Assembly (NCBI RefSeq): GCF_015291745.1
Contig: NZ_CP030059.1
Span: 5,979,501 to 6,043,500, forward strand
Direction of reading: 5' to 3'
DNA length: 64,000 bases
From: Bradyrhizobium sp. CCBAU 53351
GTDB lineage: Bacteria > Pseudomonadota > Alphaproteobacteria > Rhizobiales > Xanthobacteraceae
Shown: piece by piece, positions 46,321 to 54,559 of the stretch
Layout: every line of letters starts with the position of its first letter
Numbering within the stretch: the first letter of the stretch is position 1
Translations under genes and position numbers: made by a program
The notes under the pieces: model-generated
Databases searched by the model: none
What the model was told of the DNA's origin: nothing
What the model saw: only the letters and a program-made list of their open reading frames with translations

Positions 46321-47373
46321 ATGATGAAGCGCAAGACGATTGCTCTGGGTTTCGCCGCGGCGTTCGTTGCCAGCGCTGCGCTGATGACGGTCGCAGAGGC
46401 GCGTGACCTCACCGTCGTGTCGTGGGGCGGCGCCTATCAGGATGCCCAAAAGAAGGTCTATTTCGAGCCGTTCAAGAAGGCGACCGGGATTGCCATGAAC
46501 GACGAGTCCTGGGACGGCGGCGTCGGTGTGTTGCGCGCCAAGGTGCAGGGCGGCGCCGCCACCTGGGACGTCGTCCAGGTCGAGAGCGACGAATTGGCGG
46601 TCGGCTGCGAGGAAGGCCTGTTCGAGAAGATGGACTATACCAAGATCGGCGGAGAGGCTGCCTACATTCCGCCGTCGGTCAACCCGTGCGGCGTCGGCGC
46701 CATCCTCTATGACTTCGTGCTCGGCTACGACAAGGACAAGCTGAAGGAAGCCCCGAAGGGCTGGGCCGACTTCTTCGACACAAAGAAGATCCCGGGCAAG
46801 CGCGCTTTGCGCCAGGGCCCGAAGACGACGCTGGAGATCGCGCTGATGGCCGACGGCGTCCCGCCGAAGGACGTCTACCAGGTGCTGGCGACCGACGACG
46901 GTGTCGATCGCGCGTTCATGAAGCTCGACACCATCAAGGGCGACATCGTCTGGTGGAAGGCCGGCGCCCAGCCGCCGCAACTGCTCGCCTCCGGCGAGGT
47001 GGTGATGACCTCGGTCTACAACGGCCGCATCGACACCGCGAACAAGAACGAGAAGAAGAATTTCGGCATGGTGTGGGACGGCGCGCTCTTCACCCTCGAC
47101 AGCTGGGTCGTCCTGAAGGGCAGCCCGAACAAGGAGGCGGCCTACAAGTTCCTGGACTTCGCCGGCAAGGCGGAGAACCAGTCGAAACTGTCGGAGCAGA
47201 TCGCCTACGGCACCTCGAACAAGGACGCGGCCGGCAAGCTCGCGCCCGCCGTCCTGAAGGACCTGCCGACCGCACCCGACAACATCAAGAACGCGGTCGA
47301 GATCAACGTTGCGTTCTGGCTCGAGAACATCGACCGCCTGACCGAGCGCTTCAACAAATGGGCGGCGAAGTAG
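46321..47373 (+). CDS. Polyamine-type ABC transporter substrate-binding protein (PotD-like)
   Basis: A 350-residue periplasmic binding protein with a signal peptide (TIALGFAAAFVASAALM, cleavage near AEA). VVSWGGAYQDAQKKVYFEPF, PCGVGAILYDFVLGYDKDKL and the later GKRALRQGPK resemble PotD/SBP_bac_8 family members. Ligand preference among polyamines and related compounds is not readable. The gene lies 65 bp after the ATPase and 6 bp before the first permease. Confidence 0.9.
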   Translation: MMKRKTIALGFAAAFVASAALMTVAEARDLTVVSWGGAYQDAQKKVYFEPFKKATGIAMNDESWDGGVGVLRAKVQGGAATWDVVQVESDELAVGCEEGLFEKMDYTKIGGEAAYIPPSVNPCGVGAILYDFVLGYDKDKLKEAPKGWADFFDTKKIPGKRALRQGPKTTLEIALMADGVPPKDVYQVLATDDGVDRAFMKLDTIKGDIVWWKAGAQPPQLLASGEVVMTSVYNGRIDTANKNEKKNFGMVWDGALFTLDSWVVLKGSPNKEAAYKFLDFAGKAENQSKLSEQIAYGTSNKDAAGKLAPAVLKDLPTAPDNIKNAVEINVAFWLENIDRLTERFNKWAAK

Positions 47374-47379
47374 CCACCC

Positions 47380-48639
47380 ATGACAGCGTCCGCGACCAGT
47401 GCCGATGCGTCGACCGAAGTTCGGCTCAAGCGCCGATTGAGGCGTGCAGAGCGGGCACATCAGGTCAAGGCATTGGCGCTGGTCGCGCCGCTTCTCGTCT
47501 TCCTGCTCTTCACTTTCGCCGGGCCCATCGCCGGCATGCTGTGGCGCGCGGTCGATGACCGCGAGGTGCGCCAGGTTCTGCCTCAAACCATAGCTGCTCT
47601 CGCCGAGTGGGACGGCAAGGAGTTGCCGGACGAGAAGGCCTACGCGGCGCTGGCGAGCGACGTCCAGGCGGCGCGCGCCTCCGGGACCATCGCCATCGCG
47701 GCCAAGCGGCTGAACTACGCGCTGAACGGTTTCCGCACGATCCTGACCAGCACCTCACGCAATCTCAAGACAGCGCCCGAACCCGGCACGGCCAAGGAGA
47801 CTCTGAGCAAGATCAATCCGGCCTGGCGCGAACGCGCGACGTGGACGACGATCAAGGACGCCGGCGGCCCCATCACGGGCTTCTACCTTCTGGCCGCGCT
47901 CGACCTGACGCGAAACGTGGACGGCGCGATCGTCGCGGCCCCGCCGGACCAGGCCATCTACCGCAGCCTGTTCGCGCGCACCTTCGTCATCAGTCTCAGC
48001 GTCACCGCGCTCTGCCTCATCCTCGGCTTCCCCGTCGCCTACCTCCTGGCGACGCTGCCGCCGGGCAGGTCGAACCTCCTGATGATCTTCGTCCTGCTGC
48101 CGTTCTGGACCTCGCTTCTGGTCCGCACCTGCGCCTGGATCGTGCTGCTGCAGAGCAAGGGCGTCGTCAACGACAGCCTGCACTGGCTCGGCATCATCGA
48201 CGAGCCGTTGCGCCTGATCTACAATCGCTTCGGCGTCTGCGTGGCCATGACCCACGTGCTGCTGCCGTTCATGATCCTGCCGCTGTACAGCAGCATGAAG
48301 GCGATCTCGCCCGCTTACATGCGGGCGGCCGCCTCGCTCGGCGCACCGCCGCTCACCGCCTTCCTGCGCATCTACCTGCCGCAGACCCTGCCCGGCGTCA
48401 GTGCAGGAAGCCTGCTCGTCTTCATCCTGGCGCTCGGCTATTACATTACGCCGACCCTCGTCGGCGGCGCCGCCGATCAGATGATCAGCTACTTCATCGC
48501 CCTCTACACCACCGAGACCGCCAATTGGGGCCTTGCTTCGGCACTCGGTGCGGTGCTGCTGCTCGCCACCATTCTCTTGGCGCTGGTCTATGGCAAGCTG
48601 GTGCAGGGCCAGCAGGTCACGGGAGGCATGAAGAATTGA
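47380..48639 (+). CDS. ABC transporter permease (PotB-like) with large inserted periplasmic domain
   Basis: 419 residues, well above the ~290 usual for PotB. TM1 (VAPLLVFLLFTFAGPIAGML) is followed by about 130 mostly soluble residues (around 55-185) before the remaining five helices and the EAA-like loop (YMRAAASLGAPPLTAFLRIY). The insert should lie in the periplasm, perhaps contacting the binding protein. It is coupled to the next permease gene through a TTGA overlap. Confidence 0.88.
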   Translation: MTASATSADASTEVRLKRRLRRAERAHQVKALALVAPLLVFLLFTFAGPIAGMLWRAVDDREVRQVLPQTIAALAEWDGKELPDEKAYAALASDVQAARASGTIAIAAKRLNYALNGFRTILTSTSRNLKTAPEPGTAKETLSKINPAWRERATWTTIKDAGGPITGFYLLAALDLTRNVDGAIVAAPPDQAIYRSLFARTFVISLSVTALCLILGFPVAYLLATLPPGRSNLLMIFVLLPFWTSLLVRTCAWIVLLQSKGVVNDSLHWLGIIDEPLRLIYNRFGVCVAMTHVLLPFMILPLYSSMKAISPAYMRAAASLGAPPLTAFLRIYLPQTLPGVSAGSLLVFILALGYYITPTLVGGAADQMISYFIALYTTETANWGLASALGAVLLLATILLALVYGKLVQGQQVTGGMKN

Positions 48640-49463
48640 GCGACAATGCCTCCCTGCGCACGCCCAGCCAGCGCATCGCGTGGACAACGACCCTCGTGGT
48701 CTCCACGCTGGTGTTCATCTTCCTGATCGCGCCGATCCTTGCGATCATGCCGCTGTCCTTCAGTTCGAGCTCGTACCTCACCTATCCGCTGCCCGGCCTG
48801 TCCTTGCGCTGGTACGACGATTTCATCAATTCGCCGCGCTGGATGAATTCGCTGAAGAACAGCGTGATCATCGGCGTCGCCTCCACCGTGCTGTCCATGG
48901 TGCTCGGCACGCTGGCAGCGCTGGGGCTGGCGCAGTGGAAGAGCCGGTTCAAACCGCTGGTTCTGGCTTTCGTGCTGTCGCCGGTCGTCGTGCCCGGCGT
49001 CATCACCGCCGTTGGCCTGTATTTCTTCTTCGCGCCGATTGGCCTCACCGGCAGCTATCTCGGCCTGATCCTGGCCCACACCGCGCTGGCAACGCCGTTC
49101 GTGGTGATCACGGTCGGCGCGACGCTGCAAAGCTTCGACACCAATCTGGCGCGCGCCGCCGCCTCGCTCGGCGCCTCGCCGCTTCAAGCGTTCCGCCGCG
49201 TGATCCTGCCGCTGATCCTGCCCGGCCTCGCATCGGGCGCGCTGTTCGCCTTTGCGACCAGCTTCGACGAGGTGGTGATCGTGCTGTTCATGGCCGGCCC
49301 CGAGCAGCGCACCCTGCCGCGCGAGATGTTCAGCGGCATCCGCGAGAACATCAGCCCGACCATCACGGCAGCGGCGGTGATTCTGACCACGGTCTCGGTC
49401 ATCCTCCTCGCCACCATGGAAGCCTTGCGCCGTCGCAACGAACGGCTCAAGCGTGGTGGTTGA
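48636..49463 (+). CDS. ABC transporter permease (PotC-like)
   Basis: A 275-residue inner-membrane protein with six transmembrane segments and the coupling loop ARAAASLGASPLQAFRRVIL. The start is TTG 48636-48638, overlapping the previous stop codon by TTGA and preceded by GGGAGG at 9 nt; there is no nearby ATG in frame before the first helix. It completes the polyamine-type importer. A perfect terminator follows at 49525-49550. Confidence 0.9.
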   Translation: MSDNASLRTPSQRIAWTTTLVVSTLVFIFLIAPILAIMPLSFSSSSYLTYPLPGLSLRWYDDFINSPRWMNSLKNSVIIGVASTVLSMVLGTLAALGLAQWKSRFKPLVLAFVLSPVVVPGVITAVGLYFFFAPIGLTGSYLGLILAHTALATPFVVITVGATLQSFDTNLARAAASLGASPLQAFRRVILPLILPGLASGALFAFATSFDEVVIVLFMAGPEQRTLPREMFSGIRENISPTITAAAVILTTVSVILLATMEALRRRNERLKRGG

Positions 49464-49524
49464 AAGGACTCCTTCCTTCGTCCTCTCCCCGCAAGCGGGA
49501 CGAGGTAAGAGAAACGACACGACA

Positions 49525-49556
49525 GCGCGCCCGGTGAAAACCGGGCGCGCTTCGTT
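49525..49556. terminator. Terminator after the polyamine-type importer operon
   Basis: A perfect 11-bp stem GCGCGCCCGGT (49525-49535) and ACCGGGCGCGC (49540-49550) closed by a GAAA tetraloop, followed by TTCGTT. It may also act for the convergent PRC-barrel gene. Confidence 0.88.
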
Positions 49557-49574
49557 CAGATGGCTAGAAGCCCA

Positions 49575-50099
49575 TTACTCCGAATACTTGAACTCCGGCA
49601 TGTTCTTCAGCTCGTCCTTGCTGGCATTGAACACGGCGTGATCCGGATACCATTTCGAGGTGGACGACGTCGTGGTCGCAGCGGGCTTGGTGTCGGCGGT
49701 GCCGGTCGCAGCGCCCGTGGTCGTGGTCGCGGCGGGCTTCGCGCCGGTGCCGGTGTAGGCGACGGCCTCGTTGACGAACTTCAGCTTCTCGTAGGGCACG
49801 GCGACCAGATGCTCGCCCATGCCGAGGAAGCCGCCGACGCCGATCACGGCAATCTTGATGTCGCCGCTCTTGTCCATCAGCAGGTCGTTGATCGTGCCGA
49901 TGTTCTCGTTGGCCTCGTTGTAGACCTTCAACCCGTCCATCTTGGACGTACGCCACTGTCCCGATGCGGTCGTGGTGGTCGTCGTGGCGGTGGTTGCCGC
50001 AGGCGCCGCCTTGTCGGTGGTGGCGGTCGGCGACTGCGCGAACGCAACGGTCGTGAGCAGTGCAGTGCCGGCAAGGCCGGCGACGATCGTCTTCATCAT
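49575..50099 (-). CDS. Exported PRC-barrel domain protein
   Basis: 174 residues: a signal peptide (KTIVAGLAGTALLTTVAFAQ), a Thr/Ala-rich linker, a PRC-barrel domain at about residues 50-115 (LKVYNEANENIGTINDLLMD, GGFLGMGEHLVAVPYEKL), then a second Thr/Ala-rich stretch and a short acidic end. PRC-barrel proteins of this secreted type are frequent in rhizobia, often stress-related, but their role is unclear. Monocistronic. Confidence 0.85.
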   Translation of the reverse strand: MMKTIVAGLAGTALLTTVAFAQSPTATTDKAAPAATTATTTTTTASGQWRTSKMDGLKVYNEANENIGTINDLLMDKSGDIKIAVIGVGGFLGMGEHLVAVPYEKLKFVNEAVAYTGTGAKPAATTTTGAATGTADTKPAATTTSSTSKWYPDHAVFNASKDELKNMPEFKYSE

Positions 50100-50326
50100 T
50101 GTGTCATCTCCTTCAACGAAAAACTCGTGTGGAGAAAACAGCGCTGATCACGCGCAGTTCCGTGCGCGCGGCAATTTCGTCGCGCGATGCGAGTGCAAGA
50201 ACTCCACAAGGGTGTTCCTGCGTCACTCAGTAACATTTTGCGACGCACGGTTCCCCGCCGACGATCATGCGCCCTGGGTCAAGCACGATCGCGGCGAGGA
50301 GCCGCGCCGACCCGCGTCGCTCGGGG

Positions 50327-50899
50327 TCAGCTCTTGTAGTCGATCAGAAGCGCGGAGAAGCCGGAGCTGCCGGATGAGCCGCCGTTGGCGCCGTAGGACG
50401 ATGTCGACGATTGCGATTGCTGCAGCGCCTGGAGGAATTGCTGCAGGATCTCGGCAATGGTCTGGTCGCTGGAGCTGCTGCTGGTCGTGTCCGTGGACGA
50501 CGAGGAATCCGAGGAGCTGTCGTCGGGCGGCGGACCGGGCGGCGGCCCGCCTGCGCCACCGGGGCCGCCCGCCCCGCCGGGACCGCTCGCGAAGGCGGAC
50601 TGAAACACGCCCTTGAGCGCTTCGGCCTGGTCCGAGGTCAGCGTCCCGTTCGACACCTCGTTCGAGATGAGGCCGTCGATCTTCGACTGCATGTCCGCCT
50701 TGGAGGGGCGCGTGCCGCTCGACCCATCGCTCGACCGGCTCTGCTGGAGTGCCGTGTCGATGTCGGTCAGCGCCGTCGAGAGCGCGGACTGATCCGCCGA
50801 CGAGACCGTGCCGGCGGACACTTCCGATTGCAATTCCTGCTGCAGCCGCTGCAGCGGGGACTGAATGTTGCCGGCGGAAGCCGCCGAAATCGAGGTCAT
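50327..50899 (-). CDS. Protein with internal helical repeat and low-complexity C-terminus
   Basis: 190 residues, no signal peptide. Two similar units are visible: LQSEVSAGTVSSADQSALSTAL (about residues 22-43, given in pieces EVSAGTVSSADQSAL) and ISNEVSNGTLTSDQAEALKG (about 79-98). They share the pattern EVS-x-GT-x-S-x-x-Q-x-x-x-L. Then come a Gly/Pro block and a Ser/Asp/Thr-rich block, a Gln-rich helix (ILQQFLQALQQSQ) and a Gly/Ser end. I do not recognise the family. It is divergent from an OmpR-type response regulator by 180 bp and could be its target. Confidence 0.7.
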   Translation of the reverse strand: MTSISAASAGNIQSPLQRLQQELQSEVSAGTVSSADQSALSTALTDIDTALQQSRSSDGSSGTRPSKADMQSKIDGLISNEVSNGTLTSDQAEALKGVFQSAFASGPGGAGGPGGAGGPPPGPPPDDSSSDSSSSTDTTSSSSSDQTIAEILQQFLQALQQSQSSTSSYGANGGSSGSSGFSALLIDYKS

Positions 50900-51079
50900 G
50901 ATGGCTCCGTGGGTTTTGCGGGGTTTCGCTGCTGTCCACGCCACGGTATGGTTAACGGCCTTAACGAGACCTTGCTGCTCCGCGAGCACACGATTGCCGC
51001 CTGTTGCGGGACGCCGGACAGAAGCAATCCGAAACAAAAATCTTCGCCATTTGGCCCGAATCTTGGACAAACAAAGCGC

Positions 51080-51880
51080 ATGGCCATTCCCAATCCCAAC
51101 ATCCTGGTCGTCGAGGACGACCGCGAAACCCGGACGTTGATTGCGAAGTACCTGCGCAACAACGCCTGCAACGTCACCGCCGTGAGCGACGGCCGCGAGA
51201 TGTCGCGCGCCATGGCCGATCACCGCATCGACCTGATCATTCTCGACGTCATGCTGCCGGGCGAGGACGGTCTCAGCCTGTGCCGCAAGGTGCGTGCCGA
51301 GGGGCAGACGCCGATCATCATGCTGACCGCGCGCGGCGAGGACGTCGACCGCATCGTCGGCCTGGAGATGGGCGCGGACGATTATCTGCCAAAACCCTTC
51401 AACCCGCGCGAGCTGCTTGCCCGCATCAACGCGGTGCTGCGCCGCCAGGCTGCGGCGCAGGCGGCGAGCTCGATCGAGGGCGCCTCCACGCTCACCTTCG
51501 AGGGCTGGCACATCGATCTGCGGCTGCGCGAATTGCGCAATCCGGAGGGCGCGCGCGTCGCGGTGACCAGCGCCGAATTCGATCTGTTGCGCACCTTCTG
51601 CGAACGGCCCGGCCGCGTGCTGTCGCGCGACAGCCTGCTCGACCTCACGCAAGGGCGCAACACCGGCTCGTTCGAGCGCTCCATCGACGTGCTGGTCAGC
51701 CGCATCCGCCGCAAGATCGAGCCCAACCCGGCCGATCCCACGCTCATCAAGACGGTGCGCTCCGGCGGCTATCTGTTCACGCCGCGAACCCAGGTCGCAA
51801 ATCCTCAAGCGACAAGCCTTCCCGCGGCAAGCCCCCAGGCAGCAGGCATTGAAGCGGTTGCGGCGCCCCTGAGCAATTAA
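51080..51880 (+). CDS. OmpR-family response regulator
   Basis: A 266-residue two-component DNA-binding regulator. The receiver domain has the acidic pair VVEDDRE, phosphoacceptor D56 (LIILDVMLPGEDG) and the KPFN lysine. A winged-helix Trans_reg_C domain follows at about residues 140-235 (SAEFDLLRTFCERPGRVLSR, IRRKIEPNPADP). A short Ala/Pro-rich tail ends the protein. Its partner kinase begins 13 bp downstream. The ATG has only weak upstream purines. Confidence 0.93.
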   Translation: MAIPNPNILVVEDDRETRTLIAKYLRNNACNVTAVSDGREMSRAMADHRIDLIILDVMLPGEDGLSLCRKVRAEGQTPIIMLTARGEDVDRIVGLEMGADDYLPKPFNPRELLARINAVLRRQAAAQAASSIEGASTLTFEGWHIDLRLRELRNPEGARVAVTSAEFDLLRTFCERPGRVLSRDSLLDLTQGRNTGSFERSIDVLVSRIRRKIEPNPADPTLIKTVRSGGYLFTPRTQVANPQATSLPAASPQAAGIEAVAAPLSN

Positions 51881-51893
51881 GGGGACGCCGACG

Positions 51894-53219
51894 ATGAAGC
51901 CGTTCGGGTTCTTCCACCTCAAGGGGATCGGCGGGCAGATCGCCGCGCTGGTGCTGGCGTCGACCCTCGCGCTGCATCTCGTCGTCACCACCGCCTTCCT
52001 GATCAGCCGGCCGGATCGCCCCGACACGCCGCCGGACGGCGCGCACCAATTGACCGATGCCGCGCTGCTGCTCGGCTCTGCCGAGCCCGGCGAACGACCG
52101 CGCCTCGTCGCCGATCTCGCGCGCGCCTTCCCCAAGCTCGGCATCGAAGTGCTCGCCCCGGGCACCGCAAGCGTCGAGGAGAGCGACAATCAGCACCTGC
52201 GTGCAATGCGCCGTCATCTCGGGCGCGGCTACAAGCCGGTCCAGCTGGCCTCGGGCGGCAACCAATCCCGCATCGGCGTCGAGTTGCCCGACGGCACCCT
52301 GATATCAGGGCATGTCGACGGCGGACCGCGGCCATGGTTCTGGGGCGCGCCCTGGCTGATGGCGCTGATGAGCGCCTTCATCTGCGTCACCGTGCTCGGC
52401 CTGTGGGCGGCGCGGGCGCTGGCAGCTCCCCTGTCGTCCTTCGCCAAGGCCGCCGAGAATTTCAGCCTGGACGGTGGGGCGGAGCCGCTGCCCGAGCGCG
52501 GCCCGGAAGAGATCCGCTCGGTGGCGCGCGCGCTCAACCGCATGCACGAGCGGATCGCCCGCCTGATGTCGGACCGCACCCGGATGCTGGCCGCGATCAG
52601 CCACGATCTGCGCACGCCGATCACGCGGCTGCGCCTGCGTGCCGAGTTCATCGAGGACGAAACCAATCGCAAGCGCATGCTGATCGACCTCGACCAGATG
52701 CGCGCGATGCTGGAGAGCGTACTGTCGCTGCTGCGCAACGACCGCAAGGTCGAGGCCGTGACGCTGGTCGATATCGCCAGCACGCTGCAGCTCGTCGCCG
52801 ACCAGTTCGGCGACATGGGCCATGTCGTGCATTACGACGGGCCGGCCTCCGCGACCGCCGCCGCGCGGCCCGACGATCTGCATCGCGGCGTCACCAACCT
52901 CGTCGAGAACGCGGTGCGCTTCGGCGCCGAGGTGACGATCCGCCTCGACGTCTCCGGCAGCAGGCTCGTGATCGACGTCGAGGACGACGGCCCCGGCATT
53001 TCGGACGCGCGCAAGCAGGAGATGCTGGAGCCGTTCGTGCGCGGCGACGATGCGCGCACCATGGACGAGTCCACCGGCTTCGGGCTCGGCCTGTCGATCG
53101 CGCGCGCCATCGCGCTCGCCCATGGCGGCGAGCTGTCGCTGCACGACCGCGAACCGCACGGACTGATCGTGCGGATGCAATTGCCGCTGTGGCAACAGCC
53201 GCGCCTGGCTGCGGCTTAG
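51894..53219 (+). CDS. Sensor histidine kinase, EnvZ-like
   Basis: 441 residues. Two transmembrane segments (about 14-36 and 151-172) flank a ~115-residue periplasmic sensor. A HAMP domain (about 173-225) precedes HisKA with H237 in ISHDLRTPITRL, and the ATPase domain with the N box (NLVENAVRFG), G1 (DDGPGIS) and G2 (GFGLGLSIA). The arrangement and pairing resemble EnvZ/OmpR-type systems. The stimulus is unknown. Confidence 0.93.
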   Translation: MKPFGFFHLKGIGGQIAALVLASTLALHLVVTTAFLISRPDRPDTPPDGAHQLTDAALLLGSAEPGERPRLVADLARAFPKLGIEVLAPGTASVEESDNQHLRAMRRHLGRGYKPVQLASGGNQSRIGVELPDGTLISGHVDGGPRPWFWGAPWLMALMSAFICVTVLGLWAARALAAPLSSFAKAAENFSLDGGAEPLPERGPEEIRSVARALNRMHERIARLMSDRTRMLAAISHDLRTPITRLRLRAEFIEDETNRKRMLIDLDQMRAMLESVLSLLRNDRKVEAVTLVDIASTLQLVADQFGDMGHVVHYDGPASATAAARPDDLHRGVTNLVENAVRFGAEVTIRLDVSGSRLVIDVEDDGPGISDARKQEMLEPFVRGDDARTMDESTGFGLGLSIARAIALAHGGELSLHDREPHGLIVRMQLPLWQQPRLAAA

Positions 53220-53228
53220 GATCGCCCG

Positions 53229-53429
53229 TTACGCCGCGAGCGGCGGGTGCTCGACGGCCGCCTCCTCGAAGATCGCCACCGCCTCGAAGCGATAGTTGCA
53301 GGCGTGGCAGGTCCAGAGATAGGAGACGCGCCCCTCGCCCGGCTCGATCCAGTCGGGCCGCGGGATCGGCGTGCCGCACTGGGCACAGGGGTTTTGCCTG
53401 GGGGTGTCGCTGAGGACTGCTTTTGTCAT
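53229..53429 (-). CDS. Small zinc-ribbon-like protein
   Basis: 66 residues with two CxxC motifs, CAQCGTPI and CHACNYRF, spaced by 26 residues, suiting one zinc ion. A WIEPGEGRVSYLWTC segment links them. It is probably cytoplasmic. Function unknown. It converges on the sensor kinase gene. The ATG is preceded by GGGAGAGGTGCC on the minus strand, an adequate ribosome-binding site. Confidence 0.75.
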   Translation of the reverse strand: MTKAVLSDTPRQNPCAQCGTPIPRPDWIEPGEGRVSYLWTCHACNYRFEAVAIFEEAAVEHPPLAA

Positions 53430-53671
53430 GGCACCTCTCCCGATTTGCTAGCCGCTTCCTACTCGCTTTCGCGCGCTTGCGCGACTAGACAGCCTTGCTG
53501 CCGCGAGTGGGGGTCGTCCGCCCTGAAGGAACCCTTAGCCCGGCATTGAGTCGTAACAGCGGCTCTGCGCCGCAAAATCGTCAGCGGCGGCGTTTGGTCA
53601 CATCATCGCCGCGTTCGGGAGGCCTATCGGCAGCCGGGCGCAGGTCACCGAGAGGGCCTCAGGGATATCTT

Positions 53672-54232
53672 ATGAAGATTTTACGCATTGCCGTGCTGCT
53701 CGTGGCCGGACTGACATTGCCGCAGGCGGCCTTCGCCGGTGAAGCCGAATATGCCGAGATGGTCGCGGCCCATGCCCGCGCCAACGGCGTGCCGGAAGCG
53801 CTGGTGCATCGCGTGATCATGCGCGAGAGCCGTTATCAGCCCCACCTCGTCGGCCGTGGCGGCACCATCGGGCTGATGCAGATCAAGCTCGCGACCGCGC
53901 GCGGCGTCGGCTACACCGGCGATGCCGCGGGCCTGCGCGATCCCAACACCAACCTCACCTATGCCGTGAAATACCTCGCCGGCGCCTATCGCGCTGCCAA
54001 TGGCGACCACGCCCGCGCCGTGCGTTATTTCGCCGGCGGCTATTACTATGCCGCCAAGCGCCAGCGTCAGGAGGCCGTGCAGGTCGCCAACATGGGCGAG
54101 ACCATGGGCCAGGGGGTTATGGGTCAACCTTGGCTGGAGCCGAACGGCAATCCGCAGCCGATGTTCGGCAATGTGCCGCACCGCAAGCTGGCCCAGCGCG
54201 TGCGCAACGCGCGGGCGCAGGCCTCGCGGTAA
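53672..54232 (+). CDS. Lytic transglycosylase (SLT domain)
   Basis: A 186-residue periplasmic muramidase-like enzyme: signal peptide (LRIAVLLVAGLTLPQAAFA), then an SLT domain with the catalytic Glu52 in MRESRYQPHLV, followed by GTIGLMQI and the AVKYLAGAYRAANGDHARAV helix pair. It cleaves MurNAc-GlcNAc bonds with 1,6-anhydro formation. AGGGA lies 7 nt before the ATG. The 242-bp spacer upstream to the zinc-ribbon gene shows nothing distinct. Confidence 0.9.
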   Translation: MKILRIAVLLVAGLTLPQAAFAGEAEYAEMVAAHARANGVPEALVHRVIMRESRYQPHLVGRGGTIGLMQIKLATARGVGYTGDAAGLRDPNTNLTYAVKYLAGAYRAANGDHARAVRYFAGGYYYAAKRQRQEAVQVANMGETMGQGVMGQPWLEPNGNPQPMFGNVPHRKLAQRVRNARAQASR

Positions 54233-54237
54233 CTCCC

Positions 54238-54374
54238 CGTGTCCCGGACGCGCCGCAGCGTGCAACGCTGCTGCGCAGAGCCGGGACCCAGCCCTTCCTC
54301 CGCCAAATGGGCCCCGGCTCAGCGACGCATCACGCCGCCAAGGGGCGGCGCACTGCATCGCGTCCGGGGCACGA
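54238..54374. repeat. Intergenic palindromic repeat, family A copy 2
   Basis: Opens with CCGTGTCCCGGACGCGCC and closes with CGCGTCCGGGGCACGAG. Inside are the same AGCCGGGACC and GGGCCCCGGCT arms as copy 1 at 7002-7146. It lies between the lytic transglycosylase gene and the TPP riboswitch. Confidence 0.85.
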
Positions 54375-54432
54375 GCGCTGCGGTTCCCGGCCAACACGCG
54401 TTGACCACCCCGCCCCACTGTCCTACATTAGA

Positions 54433-54558
54433 CCTGTTCCGAGGGGTGCTCCGAGGAGGAGCTGAGATACCGCTAAACGGGCAATGCCGATCAACCGGCT
54501 TGCCAGGACCGCGGTGACCCTTTGAACCTGATCCGGGTCATGCCGGCGAAGGGACAGG
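54433..54558 (+). promoter_or_regulatory. TPP riboswitch (THI element)
   Basis: The conserved core is complete: GGGGTGCTC, GCTGAGATAC and then CCCTTTGAACCTGATC, CGGGTCATGCCGGCGAAGGG. P1 pairs CCTGTTCC (54433-54440) with GGGACAGG (54551-54558). The thiO ATG is at 54560, so its ribosome-binding purines lie in the 3' strand of P1. Binding of thiamine pyrophosphate should therefore block translation initiation of thiO and lower operon expression. Confidence 0.97.
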
Positions 54559-54559
54559 G

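Noticed and set aside
47607..48635. Long in-frame N-terminal extension of the PotC-like permease
   Set aside because: It overlaps the PotB-like gene in a shadow frame and reads as Arg/Pro-rich noise; the TTG at 48636 with GGGAGG upstream fits better.
50952..50964. TTAA-N5-TTAA as a CtrA binding site upstream of the response regulator
   Set aside because: The CtrA consensus needs a 7-bp spacer; here it is 5.
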